From positions 4,117,521-4,181,520 of the forward strand of contig NC_037273.1 of NCBI RefSeq assembly GCF_000002425.4: DNA of 64,000 nt, in the 5' to 3' direction. How positions within the stretch are numbered: position 1 is the stretch's first letter; each line of letters begins with the position of its first letter. The notes under the pieces are model-generated. The model was not told the DNA's origin. It ran no database searches and saw only the letters and a program-made list of their open reading frames with translations. Made by a program: the position numbers and the translations under genes. The stretch comes from Physcomitrium patens. Taxonomy: Eukaryota; Streptophyta; Bryopsida; Funariales; Funariaceae. This document shows, piece after piece, positions 1 to 12,483 of the stretch.

Positions 1-309
1 CATAGCTGCTAGCCTTTTGGAAACACTAAATCACAATACTCTCAAGGATCATAAGGCGAATAGTGAATAGAGAAATCATAATTTTAACACATTTTTAGCT
101 AAGTTGATGATTTGCAAGGTGGTCAAGAGCTTAAGCTTATACTAATATAGCCATCGACTCAGTCAGGACTGCACATAATCATTTTCGAAACTAGTAAAAA
201 TTAACAGGTTAGTAGGAATGTAGACAAGCACACAGATACATCATACACAAACTTGTTGAAAAGATAAATCTCCTACTATAAATTTCGGAAGTTGAGTTTA
301 TAGACCCAC

Positions 310-1530
310 CTCGACAGCAGCTTTGGAGAGTAAAATCATCCGGGTCAGCACATCCTGCAATTTTATCAGAAGAGATTGATGACTTATTGCTGTAGGAGGA
401 TTAGAGGTAATACGTTTAAAATCAATTATGCATTTGCAGAAAGATCCTGACGAAACTAGTTTAGAAGTTGAAATAATAATCGAGTTTTGACCAATTAGCT
501 CATCACAGGAAATATTCATCTGCTACTGCGGTTCAGTCAAGTATCCAACTCTTCATACCTCTCGAGAACCGCCATATATGTTGTTTGCAAATGCATGGAA
601 AATAGGATTGTCGATAAAAACAAAATCAACACCATCAATGAAACTGTGGAAATACCCCACCTCCATATCCTAAACAACAACAACTAAGGGCTGAAACACT
701 GTTTGAAATAATCGAAACGAACAGATTCACAAAATATTGTAAGAAACTCAATAGATAACTTCCATTCTAAAAACTTTCAAAATTCTCACTAGAAGTTACA
801 CTTCAAAACTCTCACCAATATCTGAAGTTGATATCAGCAACAAAGATCCAAAATGGATTCAACATAAAGATTAGGAAGTCCATCTTAGCAAAAAGCTTCG
901 AACATGCTCTTTCGCTTTCACGACATAGCCACTAGAAAGATGATAGCAAACCTGTCCACCAACGTTGTAAATCCTGCGAACACCTGTTTCCCAAGCCTCC
1001 GCATAATTACTGTAACGAGGTGCCACAACCTGCAGAAGGGCACAACATTAGCAATCAGATAATCTCGACTAGTGCAGGATGACTAGCTTTTCACTTTGAT
1101 GGCCAAGGAAACATCCAACATGCAGATGAACGCCGGAATTCTTCTTAAATTTTAAAGACACTTCAACGAAGGAAGAAAGAAAATTACCATCACACGATGA
1201 CCTCGTCTGGCCAATGCCTTGGGAAGGGCTCCCACAACATCTCCCAAACCCCCTTTGCAATTGCAAGCAGTCAGGTGGGTCAATGAGTACGAGAAGAGCA
1301 AGAAACAATACACAAGGCTGCAACTCACTGTCTACGAAAGCTCTTGGCCAACGCTCAAGACACAAACTAGGCGCAGATGTCATATATGTGATATATACCA
1401 CAAGTCACATATGTCATATATAACTTCTTTAGGAACAGAGCTCATCCAAAAGAAAAGAAGGAAAAGATAGATCTTTGATATGAGACCAATTAGTTTGTAG
1501 CTTTTTGACAAAGAATTTATCAATATATCT

Positions 1531-1562
<32 letters not shown>

Positions 1563-3414
1563 CTATATATACATGAGCAACAATGTAAGCGTTCCGTTGA
1601 AACATCTAACCCTACCTGTTTTAGACCAAGGTGCACATTCGGCAGCAACAACAATGACGTTCATCACATTAGGTCCAGCCAAAGGAGGAGGCTTTTCAGC
1701 AGCACTAGGAGCTGCAGCATCAGTCCGAGTCTGCTGTAGCACTTCTGAGTTGTTACCACCTGTGCTTTCTCGACTGTGGTCACTGTGAAAATCTCTTTTA
1801 CTCTGTGCCAGAGGCGAAGGTGGAGGAGAAGTTTTAGGAGAAGTCTCAACCCTATCTGACGGTGCAGGAGAATTTGCCTGCGCAACAGCGCGGCCAGACC
1901 CTACAGACCTTTTGGAAGGAGGCGGCGAAGGCCAAGCAGCTGTCAAAGGTCTTGCTGATGACGAGGGGATAGTCGGTGTGCTTGTGAAAGTCTCAGAAGT
2001 TTCAACAGATGGCTCAGGGGTACCAGCCTGTGGCTCACTTGATGATTCGGTTACGATACTGGGTGAAGGCTGGTCTGTATCAACAGTTGGAGATGAGTAC
2101 AATTTCTGTCTTTCCTCAATCTGCAGCAACGCTCAATAAATTACTTCTAATTCAGGGCAAAGACAATAACACATCAGGAGGTTCAAGCCCGATTTTCTCA
2201 CTACAGGAATGCATACGGCATTTCAAGGATGTTTGATAAGCATTTCACTGGAAAACCTCGCAGTAATGCTCAATTTTTGAGCAAAGTTGACTAAAAACCA
2301 GCACAAGCAGACAAAAGTAGCCTCTGTAAACATAAGCACGATTCAGTCTTGCGGTCTGATGCAAGTGCAACGTCATACAGACATATAGTAATCTCAAATT
2401 CAGAGACTTGAAATTTCAATCGACCATATGATGTAGTACTACCAAGTTTGCCAGAACAAGATCTCCCGATGCACTTCAACATGCAATGCGCACTGGCATT
2501 TGGAATTAATCCAGCTGCATTTCGACCCGTCCATAATTGAATGAAGATTCTAGGTCAGCTTAAAGGAGTTTTCCGATTGAGACGATGTACTAGGTAAAGA
2601 ATAGAAAACTAACACATTATTAATAAATTCAATGCGAAACCGGCAAAACATTTGCACGGTGATGTACATGTAATTGCGAGAAGAGCGTCGACATCATACT
2701 ATCACAAATTACAATCATACGTAGAGCACGTAGTCTCTCGATCGCCGTCAAAAAGACATCAGTAGAAACCATTTCTGAACTGAAAACCCAATGAAATTCC
2801 AAATTGCCACAAAAACAGTAAGCTCAAAATATAGCTAAAGCCAAATTCTTGCAAAATTTGTGGAAACTGACCACACCAACACCCCGAGATCGCAACTTAC
2901 AGAAGGAATTCGACCAGCTGACAAGAGTTGCTAATGTTTTTTTTTCCCCAAAAGTGTGAATTCACACCAATACCCAATACCCCAACACCCAATATAGCAT
3001 TAGCGCCATAGAATGAAGGGCACGAGAGTAATTCCATACCTGATCGAGCAGCTGCTTCTGCATTGCCAGCAATTTCTTGCTCTCCTCAAAAATCACTGCC
3101 CTCTCCTTCCAACTAGCACTTCCACCGCTCCCACCAGCAGCCGCCCCGGGCTCGCCCCCCACCGCCATCCTAACCACCTCTCTGCGTCTGCCTCCCCCCC
3201 TCCTCCATCCCCCCACTCCACGCATCGCATCATCACATTGCAATCCCCTCACTCGGCTCCCCTCCGTTTCCTGCACCGGAAAATACGCCCACGTCGACGC
3301 CACGGAGGCAATTCGCGTCTGCACATGCGCACGGAGGGCAAGGGACGACGACGGCAGCGACGCTGCACACTCCACCATCACCATTGCCACGCTACGCTCC
3401 ATGCCCCCGCTCAC
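310..3414 (-). CDS. SS2: Soluble starch synthase II, 5' part (exons 1-6; gene continues past the left edge)
   Basis: Transfers glucose from ADP-glucose to growing alpha-1,4 glucan chains in plastids (family GT5). Six exons join in frame: 3040-3414, 1616-2120, 1188-1252, 952-1029, 559-669 and 310-354, all with GT-AG introns. Residues 1-125 look like a transit peptide: Arg/Ala/Gly-rich, almost no acidic residues at the start. A Ser/Pro/Thr-rich linker runs to about residue 275. The GT5 domain then opens with [20 protein letters not shown], the ADP-glucose-binding KTGGL motif being split by intron 2. [41 protein letters not shown] and [11 protein letters not shown] follow. The [15 protein letters not shown] block fits class II better than SSI, SSIII or GBSS. 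The next exon (after KAAVE) and the rest of the catalytic domain are outside the window. The ATG at 3414 is the most upstream in frame; ATGs at 3402, 3384 and 3378 are alternatives. Confidence 0.92.
1533..1570. repeat. TA microsatellite in starch synthase intron 2
   Basis: A TA dinucleotide run within the intron between exons 2 and 3 of the starch synthase gene, about 45 bp from the exon 2 donor on the minus strand. Confidence 0.85.
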
Positions 3415-4060
3415 AATCGATCAATCCCCAACACCACCCCCCAATTACAATTCCAATCCCAACCCGACCGAATCTCCACACAGAACTATTACTACTACCC
3501 CACCCCTCCGGGATACCACAGCTACTCCCGAATCCGTGCCCGTCGGCTCCAACACCCTCAAGGGCGACGACGCTGGACTCGCATTCCCACCAGCACACAC
3601 CAACTGCAGGCTGGAATGAAAAAGAAAAAAAGGGACGTGAACACGAACGAATGATGCTAGAAAAAAGAAATAAGGAAGAACTTTCTATATGCGAATGGCA
3701 ACGTCGACGAAACGCACACAAACAAAACAGAACCAGAGAGAAAACTGGAGCATCCCAATCCAAAGCTATAACAGGCCTCCCTCACTCACTCACACTCACT
3801 CACTGAGTCTCTCATTCCCATATTAGAGGAGAGTAGAGGGGTGGGGTGGCCATGTGGAGTGCCAGGCCGGGGGCACCCCCCCCCCCACCACGCCCGCGAT
3901 GATTCTCCACCGGTGAGAGGTACCGTCTCTGATGTGCCACCTGGCAGGTTCCTACTGGATGTGGTGTTTATCGACTGAAGATGGTAGGTACCGACTAGGA
4001 TCCCTCCATCCCTCACAACACAGCAGCACCTACCTACCTACCTACCTACCTACCTACCCG
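3415..4060 (-). promoter_or_regulatory. Probable 5' leader/promoter region of the starch synthase gene
   Basis: A GC-rich stretch immediately upstream of the starch synthase start. It contains TCAC-type short repeats near 3780-3805, a run of C at about 3886-3898 and a CTAC tetranucleotide repeat at 4029-4058. No TATA box or start site can be fixed by eye. The role is inferred from position and composition. Confidence 0.4.
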
Positions 4061-4208
4061 ATGCTTATTGGTATGTATGTATCTGTAGAACGGCAAGACA
4101 AAAGAAAATATCACCAGGACTGAAATATAGAAAAACCCACTTCTCTTGGGTGTGTGTATGTATGTATGTCAGTAATTAATTCATTATGTATATATATATA
4201 TATATATA
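4029..4208. repeat. CTAC, TGTA and TA microsatellites
   Basis: A CTAC tetranucleotide run (4029-4058), a TGTA-type run near 4153-4168 and a TA dinucleotide run (4189-4208). Together they mark the change from the GC-rich starch synthase leader to AT-rich transposon DNA. Confidence 0.85.
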
Positions 4209-4315
4209 CCGAAGAAATTGTTAAATTGACCCATGCATTTATTAAATCAACCCAGCCATCATCATTGGTTGCAAATCCAACCATTTTGATTCTTATATTT
4301 GATTGTTGAGAAGTC

Positions 4316-6400
4316 ATAATAAGCTTAAAAAACATATAGTTTTATTTTATATTCTTAAATATATAAGAAAATTTTAAAATAAATTCGTTTATTTTTAAAC
4401 TCAAACTTGAAAATATAATGAGATTTAAAAGAATTATTCTTAATATCATAAACAAGAGGATCAAAGAACATATTTGATTAAACTTGCTTGAAAAAGGTTG
4501 AATCAAAAATCAACTCTAATTTCATTGCTTAAAAATCAAAGTACTCTTACTTCAAGAGAATTATTTTTTGGTTGTTAGAAGTTGCATTTCTTTCTTTTGG
4601 TTTAAGATAAAAATATCTAAGAAGGGTGTTTGACAAATCTTGTTGTTTTGTTGGTCAATAAATAATCTTAAAATCAAATCTTCATAAAAATATGCCTTAA
4701 CATGGTTGGTAATAATTCAAAATACTTAAGATACTTTTGATTTGTATATATGGTCATTGAATTAGAAGCACCATTTAGATGATAATGCCATTCTTGAAAT
4801 AAATCCACAATTACAAGAAGCTCTTTATTGAAATTTTTTTGAAATAAAAAGCTACTAGATAGACTTTGTCATCTATTTTTATTTATGGTAATATTATATT
4901 TTAAAAAAAATTGATGCATCTCTTTTTATAAAAAATATCATAAAAATTTAATATTATATAAGATTGGTGTAGGAATAAATGTTGTCTTTAAAGCTTTATA
5001 TGATACTTCACCATCTTTACTCTACTCAAGTTTGTCTTTACAAGTCAAACATGTAAGTAGAGCTACAACTTGAAAAAAAAATTTGATGAAGGTCTAGTAA
5101 TAATTGGCAAATTCCAAAAAATATTACACATTTATGATTATTTTTAAGTTCTTTTAATCTATGATAGTGTGAACCTTTTTAAGATATATTATAAGGTCAT
5201 TATTTGAAATGGTGTATTCTAAGAAGTTAATTTGAATAATGTGAATTACACACTTTTTTTTTATCTTAGCATATAATCTTGTATCTTTAAGTTTTTTTAA
5301 TATGCAATAAACATGAAATTTATGCTTTATACATTTTTAGAATAAATTATAATATTATCTAGATAATAAATAACATAATCATTAAAAAATTCACAAAAGA
5401 CATCATTCATTAGATATTAAAAAGTAACTAGTATATTTATGAGTCCAACAAGCATGACATTATATTCAAAATATAGTCTTTTATTTATCTCCTTCTTTGA
5501 TATAAATTAGGTTATATGCTTCTTATAGATTTATTTTTAGATAGATCTTTGTTTGATTGAGTTGATCAAAAAGTCCTAAAATCAAAGATAAAAGATATCT
5601 ATTCTAGATAGTGATCTTCTCGAATCTTTGATAATCTACATATATCTACAAAGATCCATCTTTTTTTTTTTTCACAAATAAGATAAAAGCTTTTGTTAGA
5701 GGTTTAGAATGACATATGAAGTTTTTAGCCAAATTTTTATCAATATATTCTTTGAATGTAATCAACTTGTTTTTTAATAAGTTATATAGTGGTCCAAATG
5801 GTGATTGAACTCATTATTGAAGTTTGGCAAAATAATCAAAGAATTTTTTTTTAAAAGAATATTTGTATTTTTCTTTTCAAAAACATCTTTATAATCTTAG
5901 TACTAGCTTTGAATACTACTCGAAGACTTTCTACCACTAAAAATAGATGTGGCATATATAACAAAAGATGACTCTTCTATTGCAACATGCATAAAAGCTC
6001 TTAAACCTGCTACTAAAGATTTGGTTGTATTAGATTTATGAATTTCTACTTGACTAATAAAATTTTAGATTAAACTATGGAAAAAATAAAGATTATAAGA
6101 AATCTAGTCTATTTAAGGGTTATACTTCTCTAGCCATAATAATCCTAAAATAATTGGATAAGAACTTAATAAGGTAATTAATTCGTACAAAAATGTTCTA
6201 AAAGTTTTTAAGAATAAAAAAAAATCAAACTTGAATATCAAGACTTTAAAAAGAATAAAAGTACTTATTCTAAAAGAAACTTTTGATAAGGTACAAAGAG
6301 TATCTTTGGAAAACCTTTGCCTTTGAAAATAGGTTTTTGTAAAATTATGAAATTAATATTTACAAAGATAATAATTTTTGAAGGAAAATAAGAATGATTT
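4316..6400 (-). mobile_element. Decayed Ty3/gypsy retrotransposon fragment (copy A)
   Basis: No long frame is left, but the stretch aligns by eye with element B in the same orientation. 4320-4600 matches the integrase zinc-finger region at 8410-8600, 4680-5050 matches RNase H at 8740-9180, 5080-5700 matches reverse transcriptase, and 5900-6200 matches the RT N-terminus and protease. The RT active-site box is readable on the minus strand near 5350-5370, but as YLDN instead of YLDD. The integrase core, chromodomain and both LTRs are missing on the left; the right border with the RNase H remnant of copy C lies near 6300-6420 and is unclear. Confidence 0.75.
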
Positions 6401-6490
6401 TTTTTCAATTCTAATAGCTCTTGTTGCTTCTCTGATCATTATGTAATTACAAAATTAAAATAAGACAATGACATATTTCAATGAGCTTGG
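6400..6490 (-). mobile_element. Left remnant of copy C, interrupted by element B
   Basis: The last ~90 bases before element B resemble the RNase H region of element B around 8720-8800. They would join the sequence resuming at 12489 if B were absent. The last five bases (CTTGG, 6486-6490) are repeated directly after B at 12484-12488, as expected for a target-site duplication. Confidence 0.55.
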
Positions 6491-7029
6491 TGTCAGGAAC
6501 ATGAATGTCAAAGAAAGAGAATCCTCAATATACTCTTTTGTCATTGAAAAGAAATAAAAAAATTACTCAAAAGGTAAAATAATATTAACTAGAATGGCTA
6601 TTATCAAAAATAAGAAAATTAGAAAGTCTTGAAACAAGACTAAGGACTAGAATGGCATTGACAAGAGTGAAGAAGGCTTCACTCTTGCCTCTATATATAC
6701 TCTTAACTAGGAGCTACGTGGTAATGTCCTATAGGACCTCCAAAACATATTGACTTTGTTAGCCACATGTCTTAACTTGCAAGGCAAGTTATCTATGTAT
6801 GCGCCACATAGTTATCTTTTTCTACAAGCTACTACATGGAGTTAACTTGTCTCATATGTTATCAATACATGGTTAACTTATTGACCAAGTTTCTATCCTA
6901 TAAATACATCTAAAGTCCAAAACCACGTTTATGAAGCTTTTAAGAAGCTCTTTTAGAAGATATTATGAAATATATATATATATATATATCAACTTGTAAC
7001 TATTGGGATAAATATATATGTCTATGACA
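6491..7029 (-). repeat. 3' LTR of element B
   Basis: 539 bp, starting TGTCAGGAAC and ending CTATGACA on the plus strand. It matches 11934-12483 along its whole length with scattered substitutions and small gaps. A TA run lies at about 6970-6990. Confidence 0.93.
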
Positions 7030-7043
7030 TTATCTCTCCTTTT
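7030..7043 (-). other. Polypurine tract of element B
   Basis: On the minus strand this reads AAAAGGAGAGATAA and lies directly upstream of the 3' LTR start. This is the position and composition of the primer for plus-strand DNA synthesis in LTR retroelements. Confidence 0.75.
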
Positions 7044-7639
7044 AAAGACAAGTTCCATAAGGAGCACTCTTCATAGGTTGAGAAAGTTCAAGATGCGACG
7101 AATTGTATTTGCCACATACTCCGATCTTTGCTATCTTCGAAGATGGTTGATAGGTTCTCTTAGCCATTGATAGTATTTCATACTAAGACGAGAAGACCAC
7201 CTTATTATTTGATCATTATTGAGGCCTTCATAACTCTTTTAAATAAAACATTCGAAACACTATCAGTAATTGTTCCTACTTCTAATAAAATCAACAAACA
7301 GTGGAAGTCTCTTCTAAGATCATGATACCAAACTTGTTGTATCTTGCCATCTATTCAAGGAAGGATATGTCATTCTTGAGGATCTTCATCTTGATTTTGT
7401 TATCTTGAAGGTTGTGACAATTGTAATATGTCATCTGGTAAGTCCGCAAATGAAAGCTCTTGAGTTGAATTTGTTGGTTGTTGGTTCTCCATCTCTTTAA
7501 CGTCTCAAATATACATAAGCTATAAAGAAAGATAGAAGATAGGATGTTATTTTCCTTTGATCTTGTTTCTTTTATAGCAAATATTTACTATTCTTCATCT
7601 TAATTTTGATGAATGTCATTGATAAAAGACTTTAACTTT

Positions 7640-10600
7640 CTTTGTTGCATTTGTAAGATTCTTTGATGGCTCCCATGTGTGTTCATTAACATCATATCCA
7701 TGCTAATGAACAAGATATTCTAACCTATTTTGGTGTTGCCTTGAGTCTAAGACTTCTTCTACTTCAAACTCTTGATTATTATCCATTTCTATAGAAAGAT
7801 GTGGCATTTGTTTTCTTTCCAAAATATTCAATATCTTATATGACTCAAGAGGGGACATATGAAATATATGGTGGATCTTTATAGTCTTTGGTAGATGTAA
7901 TCAATAAGCAACAGGATTGATTTGTTCACAAATAAAAAAAGGCCCCAACCTATTATAGTCCAACTTATCATAAGGACAAGTAGGCTTGATATTGCGATGA
8001 AGTAACCATACCTTGTCACCTATGTTGAATTGTAGTTGCTTCTTGCAATAGGAATCCGCATTGGTCTTTTGCCATCCCTGAGTTTTTTTTAATTGTATAT
8101 TCATTGTTGCATGTAGCTTTGACAAGTGATTTGCTAAACCTTCTGATTACGAATATAGAATTATATGAACTTGAAACTGGAAGATCTATGATAAAATCCA
8201 TACAAACAAAAGACCATTATTGTTCTGGAATTAGTAACGATTGAAGAAGTCCATAAGGTCAATGGCAAGGAATTTTGGATCTTGAACAAGTATTACATTA
8301 TTGTACAAAGTCTTTAACTGCCTTCTATATTTGAGGCCACCAAAAATCTCTTGATATTAGCTCTAAAGTCCTATTGTATCTAAAATATCCGACTACTAAA
8401 AAAATCATGACGAGCTTAAAAGACATGTAATTGTGCCTAGCTTTTTTGAATATATATGCGATCTTTGAAATATAGTATGTTGTTCTTGAACTCAAACTTT
8501 GAAGTATCATATAACTTAAAGAAAGTATTCTTGATATCATGTACAAGAGGATCAGATGACATATTTGATTGAATTTGCTTGACAAAGGTTGAATCAACAG
8601 TCAATATTGTTTTTATTGCTCGAAGATGGAAATGCTTGGGCTTCTAGAAAATCATTCTTTATTGATCAAAAGATGCATTTTCTTCTTTTGATGCAAGATA
8701 AGAACATCTAGAAGAGACATCTAATAGACCTTATTATTTTTCGGATCAATAAGTGATCTTGAAATTGAATCTAGATAAAGACTTACTCCAATGGGCTTGA
8801 CAATAATTCAAAATACATGCTGGCATAATGTACTTGAGGTTCTTTTGATCTATATATATAGTGACTGGACTTGAGGCACCTTCTAGATAATGACGCCATT
8901 CTTGAAATGAATCCATAATTAGAAGGAGCTCTTTGTCATGGATTTCATAATTAATCTCGGTTGCTAAAAATTTCTTGGAATAGAAAGCTATTGGGTGGAG
9001 TTTTTCATCTGTTCTTATTTGTAATAATATAGCATCCACAGCAAAGTCTGACTCCTCTGTTTTCACACAAAATACCTTAGAAAAGTGGATGTAATACAAG
9101 ATTGGTACAGAAGTAAATTCCTTTTTTAAAGCATCAAATGATACTTTTACTTCCTTATTCCACTCGAATTTGTCTTTACAAGTCAAACGTATAAGTGAAA
9201 CTGTAACTTGAAAAAAATTCTTAATAAAGAATTGATAGTAATAAGCAAAGCCTAAAAAATATTACACGTCTTGTACTATTTTTGAAATCTTCCAATCTAT
9301 GATAGTTTAGACCTTCTTGGGATCCATCATAGGATCTTCATTAAAAATAATGTATCCTAAAAAATCAACTTGAATAGTGTGGAATACATACTTTTCTAAC
9401 TTGACATATAATCTTACATCTCTAAATTTTTGTAATATGCGATGAATACAAAGTTCATGTTCTTATGTATCCTTAGAGTAGATTAGAATATCGTCTAAAT
9501 AGCAAACAACAAAATCATCTAAAAACTCACAAAAAATACCATTCATAAGATGTTGAAAAGTGTCATGTGCATTTGTGAGTCCAAAAGGCATGACATTATA
9601 TTCAAAATATCCATATCTAGTTCAAAAAGTAGTCTTCTATTTATCTCTTTCTTTGATACAAACTAAGTTGTATGCTCTTCATAGATCTATTTTGCTATAG
9701 ATCTTTGCTTGATTGAGTTGGTCAAAAAGTCATGAAATCAAAGGTAAGAGATACCTATTTTTGATGGTGATCTTGTTGAGTCTTCAATAATCTACACATA
9801 TCCATAAAGATCGATCTTTTTTCTTCATAAATAAGATAGGAGCTTCGGCTGGGAATTTAGAATGGCGTGTGAAGTTCTTTGCCAAGTTTTCATCAATGTA
9901 CTCTCTTAATGCAGCCAACTCATTCTGCAATAAGCTATACATTGGTTTGAATGGTGGTTGAGCTCCTTTTTGTAGATCAATTGAACAATCATAAGGTCGA
10001 TGCTCTAGAAGAATATTTACATTTTTCTTTTCAAAATTGTCTTGGAATTCTTGATATTGACTAAGAATACTACTTGGCATTTTTTTCATCATTGAAAATA
10101 GACATAGCATATATAACAAAAGGTGATTATTTTTTTGCAGGATGCATGAAAGTTCTCGCACTTATCAGTAAAGGTTTGGATATAGTAGACTTATGTACTT
10201 CTACTTTATTAACCTAATCTTTGATTATACAACCAGAAAAGTTAAGGCTACAAGAAATCCAATCGATTTGAGGATTATATTTTTCTAGCCACAACAATCC
10301 TAAAATAATCAAATTGGAGGGAGATCTTATTGCATTAAATACAACAAATTGTTATGAACTTTAATTGTTACATCTAAAGGAACAATCTCATAGGTAACAT
10401 TTCCAAAAGACAACAAATGACCATCTATGACTTTTACATGTATGGCTTTAGTTTTCTTGACTATATGTATTTTTTGATTTTTGACAAAATCTTCGTGAAT
10501 AAAATAGGCTGAGGCTCTTGAATCTAATAAGGCAAAGACTTTGTGATTTTTAGGGCCTAAATATACATCTATTATAAAATAAAGTGAGAGGTCCGAAGAG

Positions 10601-10650
10601 AGAATAAGACCTTTACTAGTTATTATATATGATTCTACCCACATGGTCCC
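7640..10650 (-). pseudogene. Broken pol of element B: protease, RT, RNase H, integrase, chromodomain
   Basis: Minus-strand domains from high to low coordinate. The protease (about 10327-10644) has its catalytic DSG changed to DSR. The RT N-terminus is at 9784-10161, and the RT core at about 9450-9780 keeps [11 protein letters not shown] and [10 protein letters not shown] (near 9476-9508). RNase H is at 8746-9186. The integrase HHCC-finger region is at 8325-8597 (GYFRYNRTLELISRDFWWPQ), the start of the core at 8016-8201 (MDFIIDLPVSSSYNSI), and the GPF-type tail at 7901-8125. A chromodomain lies at about 7640-7790 (EFEVEEVLDSRQHQNRLEYL, then HTWEPSKNL), with one in-frame stop where the family has Trp. 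Several frameshifts and stops mean no protein can be made. Confidence 0.9.
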
Positions 10651-11720
10651 TATTATAGTCAGAGAAACTCGTTTTCCAACTCATTATCTTCTTTGGTAAT
10701 TATGCTCCTCATTTTATAATTGCATTACTTCTTTAGACAATGTTGAGCAATGCGCTTAGCTTCCCCATAATATAAACACAAATCCTCTTGGCGACGTCGA
10801 GTCTTTTTTTGCTCTGTGAAAAATTTAAAACGTATTATATCAATTTGCATTGATTCTAGCCTTGATGAATATGTTTTAGAAAACTTGGAAGTTGTGGCCA
10901 TTATTTGATTTGTTCCTCTTCAGCCAAGTCTTTGTTCTTAATGCCTTTCAAATAATTGATTGTTGCATGTAATGACTTGAGCAATAAATTATTTCAAAGA
11001 TTTTGCTTTTGGCATTCTTAATAATAAATCTTTGATGTTATCCTTCAATCCATATCAAAATTGATTGATAAGTACTTTGTCATTTCATTCTACATCGCAA
11101 GCAAGGTTTTGGAATTCAGTAGCATATGTGGTGGTTGATTGTGATCTTTGTTGTAAAAATAAGAGTTTGATCTCTTTTACTTGTTCTCAATTACTTTTTC
11201 TAAATATTGCTATAAATACTTCAAGAAAAGAATTCAAATCATAAAGGAGTCGCAAATCTTTTTCCATTAAAGGAAAAAACCAAGAGAGAACACTTCTTAA
11301 TAGAAGTGTATATATGAATCTAACTTGAGTAAATCCATCAAGGTATTGAAAAGGATGCAACCTTAGATAAAGCTTGATATGTTGTAAAAATCTTCAAAAT
11401 TTTGATCTTGTTCCATCAAACTTCTCAAGCATACTAATCCTTGTCCCCATTATACTTATAAAAGCAAAAATCCCTGAATTTGGTTGTGAGGTCAATCTAC
11501 TTACTTCCTACAATTGCACAATTTCTTGCCACAAATTCTGAACTTCTTCTATAGATGTAGGTATAGTACCTCTATGATTCATGTTAGAAATATGTGAGAT
11601 TTTTACTCTAAGAGTATTGACAAGCTCATGAAGATCTACAATAGTTACAAATCTATTCTCGCTTCTGCTAGGAGTAGCATCCACAATCTTTCTTTCCATA
11701 GACAACTCAAACAATTCCAA
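10651..11720 (-). pseudogene. Broken gag of element B with degenerate zinc knuckle
   Basis: The N-terminal frame survives at 11508-11720. A CCHC-type knuckle is recognisable on the minus strand near 10736-10800 as LCLYYGEAKRIAQHC, with the second Cys replaced by Tyr and the GH pair lost. The frame between them is interrupted. Identity as gag rests on position between the 5' LTR and protease plus the knuckle. Confidence 0.75.
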
Positions 11721-11933
11721 AAAGTTAAATTAGAGGAGGATAATCTGCAACCTCTAATAAAAATTTGTACAAAGAAGAGTAATCCACTCTCTTTAAGGAA
11801 AAGATCAGTGTCAAAAAATATTTTTTGTTTAAAGGTGGATAGTCCGCAACCTTCAAAACACAACAATAGAAGTGGAGTAATTTACTCACTTCTAAAATAA
11901 GACAAAATTTTTATGTTAGCACTCTTGTCAAAC

Positions 11934-12483
11934 TGTCAGGGATATGAATCTCAAAGAAAAAAAATCCTCGATACATTCTTGTGTCATTGAAAAGAACTAA
12001 AAAGTCACTCAAAAGGTAATGTAATATTAACTAGAATGGCTATTGCCAAAAAAAAGAAGACTAAAAATTCTTGAAATAAGACTAAGGACTAAAACAGCAT
12101 TGACAAGAATGAAGAAGGCTTCATTCTTGAATCTATATATACTCTTTACTAGGAGCTACGTGGTAATATCATATAGGACCTTCAAAACGTGTTGACTTTG
12201 CTAGCCACATATTTTAACTTACAAGACAAGTTATCTATGTATGCGCCACATAATTAGCTTGTTCCATAAGCTATTATACGGAGTTTACTTGTTCCATAAG
12301 CTATCAATAAATGATTAACTTGTTGACCAAGTTTCTATTCTTTAAATACATCTAAAGTCCAAAATCACATTTATAAAGCTTTTAAGAAGCTTTTCTACAA
12401 GACATTATGAAATTAATATATATTTATCTACTTGTACCTAATTATATAAATAACTATTGGGATAAATGTATATATTCGTGACA
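11934..12483 (-). repeat. 5' LTR of element B
   Basis: 550 bp, starting TGTCAGGGAT and ending TCGTGACA on the plus strand, matching 6491-7029. It is followed at once by CTTGG, the copy of the five bases preceding the other LTR. It should contain the old promoter on the minus strand; a TATATATA motif lies near 12133-12140. Confidence 0.93.

Larger units (their letters stand above)
6491..12483 (-). mobile_element. Full-length but dead chromovirus-type Ty3/gypsy LTR retrotransposon (element B)
   Basis: A 5,993-bp element read on the minus strand. Two LTRs (6491-7029 and 11934-12483) begin TGTCA and end with TGACA or TGACA-like termini on the plus strand. A 5-bp duplication CTTGG flanks it (6486-6490, 12484-12488). 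A purine-rich tract on the minus strand (plus 7030-7043) adjoins the 3' LTR, and a decayed primer-binding-like site adjoins the 5' LTR (11916-11933). The minus-strand order is gag, zinc knuckle, protease, RT, RNase H, integrase, chromodomain, which defines a chromovirus. All domains carry stops or frameshifts. The two LTRs differ at roughly one base in eight by eye, so the insertion is old. Confidence 0.93.

Noticed and set aside
1069..1401. 110-codon minus frame in the starch synthase gene
   Set aside because: It runs out of frame over exon 3 and introns; the GT5 motifs are in another frame.
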